Assembly: GCA_008921705.1 (NCBI GenBank)
Contig: VFFE01007212.1
Span: forward strand, 1,350,076 to 1,414,075
Length of the DNA stretch: 64,000 nt
From: Burhinus oedicnemus
Lineage: Eukaryota > Chordata > Aves > Charadriiformes > Burhinidae
Direction of reading: 5' to 3'
The position numbers and the translations under genes are program-made. The notes beneath the pieces are model-generated. The model was given only the letters and a program-made list of their open reading frames with translations, did no database searches and was not told the DNA's origin. Shown here piece after piece: positions 24,301-35,400 of the stretch (the first letter of the stretch is position 1; each line of letters begins with the position of its first letter).

Positions 24301-26784
24301 CACTGCTAGATAGTTCTTACTGTTTTCAAAGACAAACTGCTTTAACTGCTTGGATAAATTTTAAACATTATCCTGTATTTCATATAAACAAAAGCTTTGC
24401 TTGGGAAAGATATAAACCTAATGTAGAATTACTAGGTATGAATGACACTGAACATTGCTTTAAAAAAAAATCAAGGGCTACAGTATAATGAATGTGCTAT
24501 TGTGTCACACTTTTTAATTACCCTGTAATACACAGCAATAGAATTCATAAAAATATTGTTTACTTTAAACTTTCTTAATTTTACCTATTCTCAAATCAGT
24601 GAGATTTTTCCCTTTTAAGATAGAGGAGAAATCAGTGTGGGTCAAATTTGGAATTATTTCTGAATCTTGATCTTTGGGTTAGATTTCTTAGGAAGCTGGG
24701 TAGTTCTTAATGATTGCTAATTATGGCAGCTATTTACTGCATGTGGTTTTTTTTTTCCCACCATTTAAAAAAAATCTCAAGGTACTATGTGAAACTTCAA
24801 ATCTTTTTGATAATAAAGTACCACACTGGCTGGTAACTAGAATAATGTATCGCCCTTTGCTTTTTTTCTAACTTTCTGAAAATGTCTTAGAGGCTAAAAT
24901 TACCAAGTGTACTTAAATGTTCCCATTGGAAAAGGGAAATGTAACTTTCCTGCAGAATAAAGCTGAAAATGAATTTTGAATTGATTAGTCTGCAGATAAG
25001 TTAATTCAGGATAGTTTTGCCATACTTGTGCATGTTCTTCTTAAAACTGTATGCAGAAATCTGTTTATTCAAAGCATACTTGAATATACAGTGTAACTTT
25101 CCTTTGAAATAATGGTTTTGGCATCTATCAAGTAAGGACTCTACATATCGTTTAAAAAAAGCTTTTGTTTCTAACTGGTTTTCCTGAAACAATTTCACAG
25201 GATTTAAATATCCTTCATTAAATATGGCAGAGGCAATACTTTGTAAGCATTTTTCATGCCTCTAGGAAGTGGGTAATTATCTCCTTTTCATTTCCCTTTT
25301 TTAGAAGAGAAAAACACTGGTAGGAAGTGGAATGCTTTAAAGTTCAAAACATGGTTCTAGTTTGAGTAGTGTGTGCAGCTGTTACTCTTTCATACAGATG
25401 GCTTTTGTATTTAATGTATAGTTAATATATTCTCACTTACTGTTAAACTCCTGAAAAATATTACTGACTTGATCTTTCCCATGTACATCAGCCCAACAGT
25501 CACCCTTTGTGAAACCTAAGAAGCTTTTCTTTAGTTACGTTGCCTTCTAAGGTTGGCAGAATATGTCACTAAGTGGAGAAGGAGATGATAGTAACATCTG
25601 CTTTCTATATTAAATAGTCACACACTGATTAGAAATAGATGCTGCATAAAATGCCTTTTGTTGTGGTCACCTACAGTAATGACCTCAGATTGTACAGTTA
25701 TTCAAATTTCACGTTGCTGCAGTGACACTAAGTTTGCCACCAGATGCATCAGGTAGCAAAGGTATTTGAATATTCTTTGCCATGGCTAATCACTAAAACA
25801 CGCACTACTGGCAGACTTCTTTGATGTTTTTTAAGAAAAATTCTCTATTTCAAATGTTGCATATTACTTAAATTTGTAATTTTAGAAGTTAATCTTTAGT
25901 TTGTTGCTAAAATGGACTTATACTTTGCAGATCAGTGTTCACAGTTACTGTTATTAGTCCTTATGGTGAAATGAGGTTAAAAACATACCGTGACTGAATG
26001 TCCTACATACCTAGATGTAGGTAACACTTCTACTCATAACAAAATAATGAAAGCAGTACTTACTTTAATTTTGGAAAGTGCTGAAAAGAACAATAAAAAA
26101 AATATCTGAAATGGGGGGGGAATACTCCCCTAATCACAGCTATGGATGACTTCTGTATGACCCAAAAAAAGCCCAGCTAGCGTAGAAAACAGTTCAACTA
26201 CTGAAGTTCTGAATCTGCATTAACAGTCTGGATATGTTTAGTTTGGTTTTGCCTGTCTAGGACCACAAGTACACTATTAATTACTAAGACAGTAATATCA
26301 CAATGCTAGAACCACTACAATTTAAGCTGTAAAAGTATCATCTGATATCTATGACAATTTATGGTATGAGGGAATTTTTATGTGCTGTTGTGCAGTTTTT
26401 AATACAAAGGAAAGATGGGTGGATCTGATGTATTGAGTTCATTCGGAAGCACTCCAGATCTACTTTTTGACAGGTCTGTTATTAGAGAGCTGTCTTGTCC
26501 ATGCTCACTTTATACTGAAGATGTCAATAGTATTCAAGTGATAAAGGAATACATATGCTGTCTTTAACTTCTGATTTTAACGTACTTTAAATAGCCATTG
26601 TTACTCTCTTCAGTGAACTATTTAAAATGTATACTTTAAGCAAACTCCAAATAAAAATGTGGCTAGAAAGACATGTTGAAAAAGTATAACTAATGTAAAG
26701 CTGGCATTATTGCTTTCCCCCCAAGGTTTAATGCATGTGCACAATAAGCTTGTGGACCCACTGTACAGTATGAAAGAAAACTGA
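21329..26784 (+). CDS. GNPDA2: glucosamine-6-phosphate deaminase 2 (exons 2-7)
   Basis: Cytosolic aldose-ketose isomerase/deaminase of the NagB family: glucosamine-6-phosphate + water gives fructose-6-phosphate + ammonia, linking amino-sugar breakdown to glycolysis. Coding exons are 21369-21492, 21800-21901, 22415-22597, 22932-23116, 23212-23386 and 26726-26784. They sum to 828 nt, 275 aa plus stop, one residue shorter than human GNPDA2. Exon 2 begins at 21329 with 40 nt of 5' UTR. The start is the first ATG (21369, A at -3) and gives the family N-terminus [17 protein letters not shown]. Visible motifs: phosphate-binding LPTGSTPLG (about 39-47), catalytic Asp72 in FNMDEYVG, and the catalytic [17 protein letters not shown] with Asp141, His143 and Glu148. 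The short C-terminal tail ([12 protein letters not shown]) is GNPDA2-like rather than the longer GNPDA1 form. All introns are phase-consistent. The gene converges on GUF1, as in human. Confidence 0.97.
21369..21492 (+). CDS. GNPDA2: GNPDA2 first coding exon, followed by a GC-AG intron
   Basis: Encodes residues 1-41 plus the first base of Gly42. The acceptor is TTCTCCAG/GT at 21328. The only donor that keeps LPTG-STPLG in frame is CAACAG/GCAAGT at 21493, so the intron starts with GC, not GT. Apart from the C, the site matches the U1 consensus exactly (AG/GCAAGT), which is typical of real GC-AG introns. The next exon begins GGAGTACACC at 21800 after TTTAACAG. Confidence 0.93.
22932..23116 (+). 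CDS. GNPDA2: GNPDA2 catalytic exon
   Basis: Carries [15 protein letters not shown] with Asp141 and His143, the charge relay that assists ring opening, and Glu148, all present. It continues through [10 protein letters not shown] and the allosteric-subunit-interface region to DAREV. The acceptor (TTTGAAAAG/GC) has a poor pyrimidine tract next to the AG, but a T run lies just upstream at 22,912-22,925. Confidence 0.92.
23387..26725 (+). other. GNPDA2: GNPDA2 intron 6
   Basis: 3.3 kb with no exon or repeat that I can support. If it is retained, translation past exon 6 adds only Glu-His after Gly258 and stops at 23396. Intronic AATAAA signals lie at 24812-24817 and 24956-24961, so a short alternative 3' end is possible in principle. 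The long intron near the gene's end matches the human gene, where the last exon is also small. Confidence 0.6.
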
Positions 26785-27380
26785 AAGAAGACTTGAAGAG
26801 GAACTCCATGTGGGTCAACAGCAACAGTTTTAGGTAGCAGATGAGTTCACTGCTATGCAATATGCTGAAAACCATTTAAAATGGGGAATCCTAGGTACTG
26901 TATTTTTTAAAAGGTCCAATATCTGTACATTCACATTCCATCTGCTGTGCATTTTGCTTTAACACTTGGAGCTCTGTTGTTGGCTGGTACATAACTAAGT
27001 GGAACAGAACAAACCTGTGGGAGACTGCATGTTAAGTAGGGGGGGGAAAAGCAGGGCACTTATTCTAGCACAGCAATGTGATGCATCTGCCTTGTGTTAG
27101 AGAAAATGTTTTATTTCCAGGAATTTGTAATTTTTGGCTTGATTAGTGTAATTACATTTTGCATTTGTGTTTCTAGGTAGAATGGTTTTGGCCTTTGTCA
27201 ATACTATGGACTTGTAATAGTTGTACAATTTCTACTATAAAATGTTCTGTTTACATATATCTAATGTACACTGAGCTTTTGCACTGGGTTGCCTTAAATT
27301 TATCTTAAACAGTTTTCGGGCATCTCAAGTCCTGCTGTACAATTCAGGCAAATAAAAATACAAAAACAGTGCCTAAAAAT
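26726..27380 (+). other. GNPDA2: GNPDA2 last exon with 3' UTR
   Basis: Coding part 26726-26784 encodes the C-terminus from Gly258 to the TGA at 26782. It is separated from exon 6 by a 3.3-kb intron. The acceptor is TTTCCCCCCAAG/GT. The 3' UTR probably ends about 20 nt after AATAAA at 27351-27356, giving a UTR near 590 nt. Two more AATAAA signals at 28019 and 28066 allow a longer form that would run into the GUF1 3' end. Confidence 0.75.
27351..27356 (+). terminator. GNPDA2: GNPDA2 poly(A) signal
   Basis: AATAAA in the context GGCAAATAAAAATAC, 567 nt after the stop codon and the first canonical hexamer downstream of the last exon. It is probably the main cleavage signal. Position and hexamer only; no read evidence. 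Confidence 0.6.
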
Positions 27381-27865
27381 GCACCAAATTCTTGAAAGTT
27401 GTAACTTACTCCACAGATAAAAATATTAAACTTCTGCCATAGCACTTTTTCCTCTCATGTATTTCAAATTACTTTAGGATTTTTATATTTTTGGTAATTG
27501 AGCTTTATACATAAGGAAAAACCTAAATGTTCCTTTCTGGAGGTACCTGTTTGACTGTACCTTTTGATGTTACTATTAAATGCCTGAAAAGAGGTTAATT
27601 TACAGGAATATAATGTCTGCAAGTTTAATACATGATTATTTAAAGTCAACTGTTAATCACTTTGCAATAGTTACCTCTCATTGTACCATTGAGCTGTTAC
27701 AAGGAATGTTATTTCCTACTTTGAATATAAGTAAAACTTAAATATAAATCTATAACTGCAACATTGTTTTGTTTCTAATACAAATATTTCAAGGTTTCAG
27801 GGAGAGGTTAGGAATTTTGTGCCTTTTTTGTGAGGAAGTTAAGAATTTATTGATTAAGACTTTTT

Positions 27866-27902
27866 GGGGGGGGGGGGGGGGGNNNNNNNNNNNNNNNNNN
27901 NN
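27866..27902. other. poly-G run and assembly gap
   Basis: Seventeen G (27866-27882) run straight into 20 N (27883-27902), followed by 'acaaaaaaccaaaacccaac'. The gap lies between the two 3' ends. A G run entering a short fixed-length gap is typical of sequence dropout in a G-rich tract, so the true length and content are unknown. It may hide a longer G/C-rich element. Confidence 0.95.
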
Positions 27903-28108
27903 ACAAAAAACCAAAACCCAACCAACCAGCATTGTTTGTCTATACATACCTTTCAATTATTTTTTATAAACTTTTTGCCACATTGTGATTGTTCTCTTGT
28001 AGAGACTTGCAATGCAAAAATAAAACACAATTATATTAAATTTTGTGTTAAAAGTTTGAAAATACAATAAAAACAATACAATGAAAACTTAGACTCAAAT
28101 TAAATAAC

Positions 28109-28114
28109 TTTAAT
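28109..28114 (-). terminator. GUF1: GUF1 poly(A) signal (ATTAAA variant)
   Basis: On the - strand ATTAAA lies about 170 nt after the GUF1 stop codon. It is the commonest variant of the canonical hexamer and the first candidate downstream of the stop; no AATAAA is present on this strand before 27,850. The GUF1 3' UTR is therefore predicted at about 190 nt. Confidence 0.5.
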
Positions 28115-28281
28115 TTCATAATAATCTACAAGTATCTGTACATTTTAAGTACACAGTCCTTTCAATTTATGTTCCCACATGTATTTAATTTACACCACAC
28201 AAATATGTTCCCTCTCACAGTGATAAATTACGCTCTGTCTACAAAAAGTTGAGAGAATGATCAGCTGCATGTCACTGATCT

Positions 28282-29470
28282 CTATTTGTCAGTTTGTCTC
28301 TTTAAAACACGTATAAAGGCATCTCTTGGTACTTCCACATTGCCAATTTTTCTCATCAGCTTCTTCCCTTCTGCCTGTCTCTTCAAAAGCTTCATTCTTC
28401 TTGTAATGTCTCCACCATACTACAAAAAGGAAAAATACTTTAGTAAGCTTAAATGCAACTACATTACATTTCAACAACACTAAACTTAAGCCCTTAAAAA
28501 CAGTCAGAAAGGCTAGTTATATTATGACGAAAGATTATTTTATACTCCAAATAGTTATCGCAAAAGGCCACTAGTTAAAAAAAGCAAGGGAGTAAGTAAG
28601 CATGTTCATTTGGACAACTGAGGCTTGGATTTCACACATAAGCCTGGCTGACATTAGACACAACCTATAGGATATCCAGATCCCCTTGGAACAGCAGCAG
28701 GATACCAGTTCAGATACACTGGGGTTATCTTGACTAGCCCTAGGTGCTTATGTCTAGATAAATTACCTGAACCCTTACACAATGTTGAACAAACACCATC
28801 CCACATATGTGCCTAGCAGAAGAATTCTATAATAGTTGTGAGGAAGTGAAACTTGTTTAATTTTTTCCAACACGTTCGCTTCAGAGAGCTGAAGACAAGA
28901 TAAATAAGAGGCATCATGTTTTTCCTATAGCTTTGCCCACTCTTGTTGATAGTCAAGTATTGCATATTTAAGGCCTTGTCATGATGTATTTCTGAAAACT
29001 TAAGTAAAAGTCTAACGACAATCAGTCTCTTTTATAGCTTCTTAAATCACCTGGAAAAAATTGAGGAAACGTGAAGTTACACGTGTGTGTGTGTGTGTAT
29101 ACACATGCACACACATACTCTGTGTCTACAACTGTTCAGAAATGGTGAGGAGACAGGAGTGAATGCAGACACTCTCGAGTTCACTCTTAAGTGTGTAATT
29201 TTGAAAGAGCCATTACTCTTTCTGCTCTACTCTTACTGCAAGCTGCAACTAAAGGTTACATGAGTTAAATTTTAAAATAAAAGCTTAAAAGTATCTGTTA
29301 ATATTCCATTGACGCTTAGGAGCACAAGCAGAACGTCTTTACTGGATTTCTAGGAAAAGATGGGCCGATCATGTTAGCAAGACTCTTAGGTTTACATACA
29401 TCAGAAACAGCAAAAAATGAAAAAAATACTTACACATTTTGCCACAACATTTTTTCTGTAAGCTTTCAGC
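28282..29470 (-). CDS. GUF1: GUF1 exons 16-17, LepA C-terminal domain end
   Basis: Exon 16 (29434-29470) is a 37-nt micro-exon encoding [12 protein letters not shown]. Exon 17 (28282-28419) encodes [35 protein letters not shown] and ends ...KRQTDK with TAG at 28282-28284. These are the basic, conserved LepA C-terminal residues that contact the ribosome near the A-site tRNA. Exon 16's length is not a multiple of three, so skipping it would break the frame. Confidence 0.93.
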
Positions 29471-32400
29471 CTGTAAAATAAAATAACATATATCCATTAA
29501 CACATTAGAACATCTCCTATACGTGAAGCTAAATACTGAGTTGTCAAAATGCTAAGAGTTGTTATTCTACTAATTTTCTGTAAGATGTACAAGAATAATG
29601 ACGCTTTCATTTTCTGTATACAGAAGACAAATTTCTAAAAAGAAGACTTAATTCACATTTCTCAATTTTACAAAATCCCTTAGGGCGTATAATATGTACG
29701 TAGAAATAAAAATCTTGCCTTTTTATCTAGGATTTCTGCGATGATTCACAGCGTTACATATGTGTGTATATAGATATGTACACATAAATTCTTAACAGCA
29801 CCTCTGCTTGGATCCCTACCTGTAATTCTTTTGCCACAATTTAAATCCTATTTAAAAAGCAACAGCAAAAACGTGACAAGAAACAACATCAAGGAAACAG
29901 TTTGCTCTAAAAGAAGTGAGTGCTGCTAGGAAATAGCTGTGTGTTTAGTTTGCAATGTATTTCCTTTGGAATAGCACAGTTCAGTTGTTTTGCTGACTCT
30001 CCCAGAGATTAAACTGTTCCACAACTAGCTATTTTTTCAGTAGTAACTTTTTCCACTGCCAAAGAGGAAGTGGACACATGGGTGTCACAAGTTATACTCT
30101 ACCCACTAAGTGCAATGCTGACCACAAGCAATTTAAAATAAAAATACATTTTTCTCAAATTTATACGAAGTCCTTAGTCATAGTCACAGCTCAAATGGGG
30201 GGTTTTTGTGGGGTTTTTTTGTTGATTCCTCCCCCCAAGAGGTCCGGTAGCATACACAAGAAAAATATGACTTTACAGTAAAATCAAAGTACTGTAATGA
30301 ATAAAACTATTTAGGTAAGACATTAAAAGGCCGTATTTTAAGTAGCTTAAGAGAAGATTAAAAAAAAAAGTGAAACAGAAGGGCTTCACTTACGTTTCTC
30401 TTGCAATGATTTTCTTGCCAATAGCAGCCTGAATGGCTATTTCAAACAACTGTCTAGGTATAGCATCTTTTAAACGTTCACACAGGAATTTACCAGTAGC
30501 ATATGCCTTATCACTGAAAAAGAAAGTCACCAGTGTTTTCAGAAAGAGTAATACAACCCCAAAAATATATCCATAGGCTAAACTGTTTGCTAAAAGGATT
30601 TTGGAAGATCAGATCATAATTTTACAACTAATAAGTGGTCTCTATGTATCAGCTGTTTCATACAAATAGGTGATAAGATTGTATTAATAGAAAGTCTTCA
30701 ATAAATTTAAAATATTTACAGTAAACACCCTGATTATCACACTGAAGCCATTTTGAGCACTGTCAACAGCTTCAAATGCAAGTTTAAACTAGGAGGTCAA
30801 GGAGGATTTTCATTGATTGTAGAGCCAAAAGGTCAAAAGATGTATACATTACAGAAATATTTTTAAAACATCTGTTTTTAAACAACAAGAAAACAGTGTT
30901 TTAATGTAGTCTTGTCACCTGCTAATAAAAGTTATTGAACTATATTCAGCATCTACATATGCTTCAGATTTTGGAAACAGTAAAGGACAAAAGGTCTAAA
31001 GAAGCTGCTGAACAGATACTTTCATAAGCCATTGGAAAAAATGCATCTCTCTCCTCTAGAAACATCCATATTTAGTGAACATTTTTTAGCAACATACAGC
31101 TGAAAACAGTTTCACATGTTTTCATGTAGCAACAATGTGACTCCCTGCTACCTGTATAAAGCAAACAGTTTAAGCATGAAGTACTAAAAATGCAATGCTT
31201 AAATCAACATTACTTAAGAAGATACAGACATTTATGTGTATCATTAGGACAAATCATAATGGCTAGCTTAGTACTGACTTTACAGTAATCTCAGTAATTT
31301 TTTCTATATAAACATAATTCAGCATAATTCTTTTTATCTAGACAGATGTAGTCTATTTACAGTGAGAAGACTCTCAGAATAACTGAAGCAGGACCAGAAT
31401 GAATGCTGTCTACAAGTTAAAAAAATAATTTGTCATCTAAAACTAAAAGAAAGGCTATCGTTAGTTTTAGTGAGTGAAACAGTTCAGGGGTAGAAGCTAA
31501 ATTTATCAAAAAACACACGTTAAAGCAATAACTAACTTCTGCAAGGTTGGCCACTCCATTTTGCATCTTTTCAAAGTAAGAGATGCAGGCAGATTGCTAA
31601 ACACTGCATATTTATGAAAAACACATTAAGTAGCAAGTATATGAGAGAGTTATTCCACTCCAGCCCCATGATCTCTCTTAACAAAGTAAGGGTTTCATTC
31701 TTCTATGTCAACCTTCTGAAGTTAAGGAATTCCAAGGGTTTCAGAATTGCAGTTATGTAAAAATTATGAAAAAATACACATTTTTGGCGACTACAAGTTA
31801 GTATTTTAAGAAGGACAAAAAACAAAACCAAACCAAAACCCCCAAAAAGTTATCTCGGGATGACTGGAAAGGGATGCTGAAGTTACAGAAGTGACCCTTA
31901 TAAAGACTTTGTGAGAAGAAAGCAAGGGGAGAGGCTGGTAACAGGAAGGCATTATTCTCATCCGGAAACCAGTAATTCTCAAGAAACTACCAGAAACCGA
32001 ATCATTTTAGCAAAAAATTTCTAAGGAAATTACATCCAGTAAGTATTTACTTTCTCCTGGTGCTCTGGCTGGAGACAAGATAACAAGAAACTTCTATAGA
32101 ACAGGAATTATTGGGAGCATAAAATCAATTTATTTTTTTCCCCAGTTTTTCAGTAGTAAATAATAAGTGCCATAAATTATTCATCTGGCATCTCCTTGAC
32201 TGGTCGGTATTTGAATTTTTCTAGCTCCTTAAGAGATTGGCATTTCGCATTTATTTCTCCTCCCTGCCCTACATTACCACAAAAATATATCTAGCACTTA
32301 AATACCTCTCTTTTTCAGATCATCTCCAGAAGTGGTGATGTGGTGAAATCCTCAATGCTCTTTTCATACATATTTGTCATATATTAGTGATACATATATA

Positions 32401-35400
32401 TGTTTTCATTGTATATTAATAGGAAGTCATTTATTTGGAACAGAGAATCCAGTCAACCTACTTGTGTATGATTGTTGCCAGTTCTTCAACTGGATTTCCA
32501 TTCAGAAGAATATCCATTTTGATAAGGTCTGCTGCCTGGTATCCTGCATCTTCATAATCAAAACTAAACAAAAGGAGTTTAAAAGTTAGTGATGATTTTG
32601 TAAAAGTTATATTCTGCATGCTTTGTTCCATAAATTTTAGGTTTTAGGTGCATTTCTTAATACACCAAACTTTTTATTAAAATAGGAGCCCAGTTTTTTT
32701 ATAGCCTGTCAGTACACCCCCCTTACGCAAAACTGGAGTAGAAGTTTACTGGAGATAAATCTAATCTCCAAGGCAGCAGAAGACATCATCCTGTCTTCCA
32801 GCTACTGAGCAAGGTAAATCAATCAAAAATCTACATTCTTACTGCAATCTCTAAAGAGTTTATTCAAACACTTTTCATTAGCTGGAAGTTCCTTAAAGCT
32901 CCAGGAAACAGAACCCTTCAACACAGCTTTTGAACAGTAAACATCCTTGATGTCACACAACTCTAACACTAACACTGGATTGTTTTCTTTTCATCTTCTC
33001 CTTTGACAGACTTTTTATATGACCCCTGTTATCATTCTCTCTGACAACCAAGTTTTCCTCTTCATTTCCAAACTATATTTCTCCTTTGGTAGGTATGGGC
33101 CTCGCTGTTTGCGTGTCAGTTTGCAATACCACTAATCTGGTCAGATCTGAAATATCAGAACAGAAGGGGGGAAAAGTCCTTTGAGAGTATTTGAAAATAT
33201 TTCTGTCTTAATTGGCTTAGATAAACCACAGTTGTGTGAATACAATATAACAGAATTATGATTACTGAGAGCATTAAATACACAAGCAACATTAGAGAGT
33301 CAATTAGGAAGTAAAAAAATCAAGAAATAAAGCAACGCAACATTGTTTGCAATCACACCTGAATCAAAGGAAACTCAGCATACTTCTGCTAATTAGATGG
33401 CTTCTTGATAAACATTGGTTTTTATCTAGTTGGGAGAGCTAGATCCCGAGAGTAAATTCAAGATATCCATCCCCATTTCTTCTACCTGTCCTTCTTGCCT
33501 CCCCACTTCTGTTTATGCAGAATATACACAAGCCCTACCAAGACACATTTTAACTTACCTTTATAAGGCATATTTAGGAAAACAACCCCAATTCAGTCCT
33601 TCAATAAAATTCATTTTTATGCTTATAAGTAATGTAATTAGGTATACCAGTTCCTTCAAAATATGATGTATCTTACTAAAAACATGTCTACACACCAGGT
33701 TTGTAAGAGCTATTGAGTCTCCTGTAGCATAAGCCCATCTGCCATGCAATATTTTCCCTTCCTTCAAAGTCACAAAGGGTCTGCAACAAACAGCTGAGCA
33801 TTGCTCTAGCCTCTGAATTTATAGAATCCACCCACGACAGAACATTTTGTCTCAAAATACAGATGATTTACTTTATTCCCACAATAAAGCATGTAAGTAA
33901 AGTAAGTGTTGTTTGTTTTAAATATAGTTTGTTGATTGTTTTTACTAGCTTTAAAGAATCAGTATTTGGCTGTTTTCCCTTTTACACCAAGAGGCAATAC
34001 AGTAAGAAGTACATTTTCAGTGATTCCTTTGATAGAAAATGCCCATTGTCAGTTCAGACAAGTGAGAACCACCCAGATTTTACTCATCTAGATGAGCAAG
34101 TGCCGCTCTATATGCTACACTTGAAAAATACATGCATCACCAAATTATTACTAGGTAGTGATGCACTTGTAGTGTTTTTCAGATGTATTTCCATCCATTT
34201 TCACAGTGAATCTAATTCATTAAAGGTGAAGTAAGACTTGATTTGCAGCACCATCATACAAGAGTATTCTTCACTTGTGCCCTTCCCTGTCTTCTCAGAT
34301 CTCAGGGTGTGGAGGCAGGGGGAGGGTAAAGGGGTAGAAAGAAGGTAGTTACCTTGCATAACCAGAAGACAGAGACTTAAGAGCGTCATAAAAATCCACC
34401 ACAATTTCATTCAGTGGAAAGAGGTATTTTAGCATAACCCTGTGTTCATCAATGTACAACATATCCTTCTGGACTGCCCTACGATCCTAGACAAATAAAA
34501 ATTGTTTCAGTTCCTCTTGACATAAGTTTTCTACAAATAAATACAAAGCAAATTAAACAGTTAACAAAGCAGTTATCCAGTTACACAAGAGAACTCCCAT
34601 ACTTCAAGCCCCAAAGTAAGTTTCTTACTGGTAGTTTGCTAAAGTCCCACAACAAATCGCAGCACCATCATAAATGAAGTGGTTGTAACTTAACTGGACA
34701 AATGACTCAAGTCTATCCTGTCTGAAAGCTGAATCTGAAATCCTTAACAGCTTCTGCTTACTGCTGCCTTTTGAATGTGTAGTTACTTGTCCATAAAATC
34801 TCACTGAAATGAGATTTTCGCATACATTGGAATATTACACAGTATGACTCGCAGGCTCATCTTCTTTCCTGCCAGGAGGGTATCTTAAAGTTATTTTAGG
34901 AATTCTTTTTAATAGATCTTATACTTCACTGTACTGACATACAAGTACTGTACTCAGTTGTATTATGTATTTTGAAATGTTAAAAGCTAAGAAAATACTG
35001 TGAAGAATTACATAAAGACTATATGCATGGCAGTTAAAATATTTTAATTAAAAGTATTCCAAATACAGTTGGGGAAACGTGATTGCCCGTCACTATCATA
35101 AGTGAACTCCAGTGGAGTACTGAAAACAATACGAAGGCTCAGAAAAGAGTTGACAGAAGTTGTATTTCCACGAATATACTTCTAAAAAACAACAGATCTT
35201 ATTCCCCTGCTGCATATTCCACTCTTTCAGGAAAAGAGAACTAGCTATGAATTTGTCTAGTGCATGATGTACAGTAGGTACTTTATTGTCACTGAGCTTC
35301 ATCACTAACTTCCACGACAAGGATTTAGCAGTTCAGAAGTAGTTTTACACATAAAATGTTTAAATACTCTTGAAAGAAAACATATTTTAATAATTACTGT

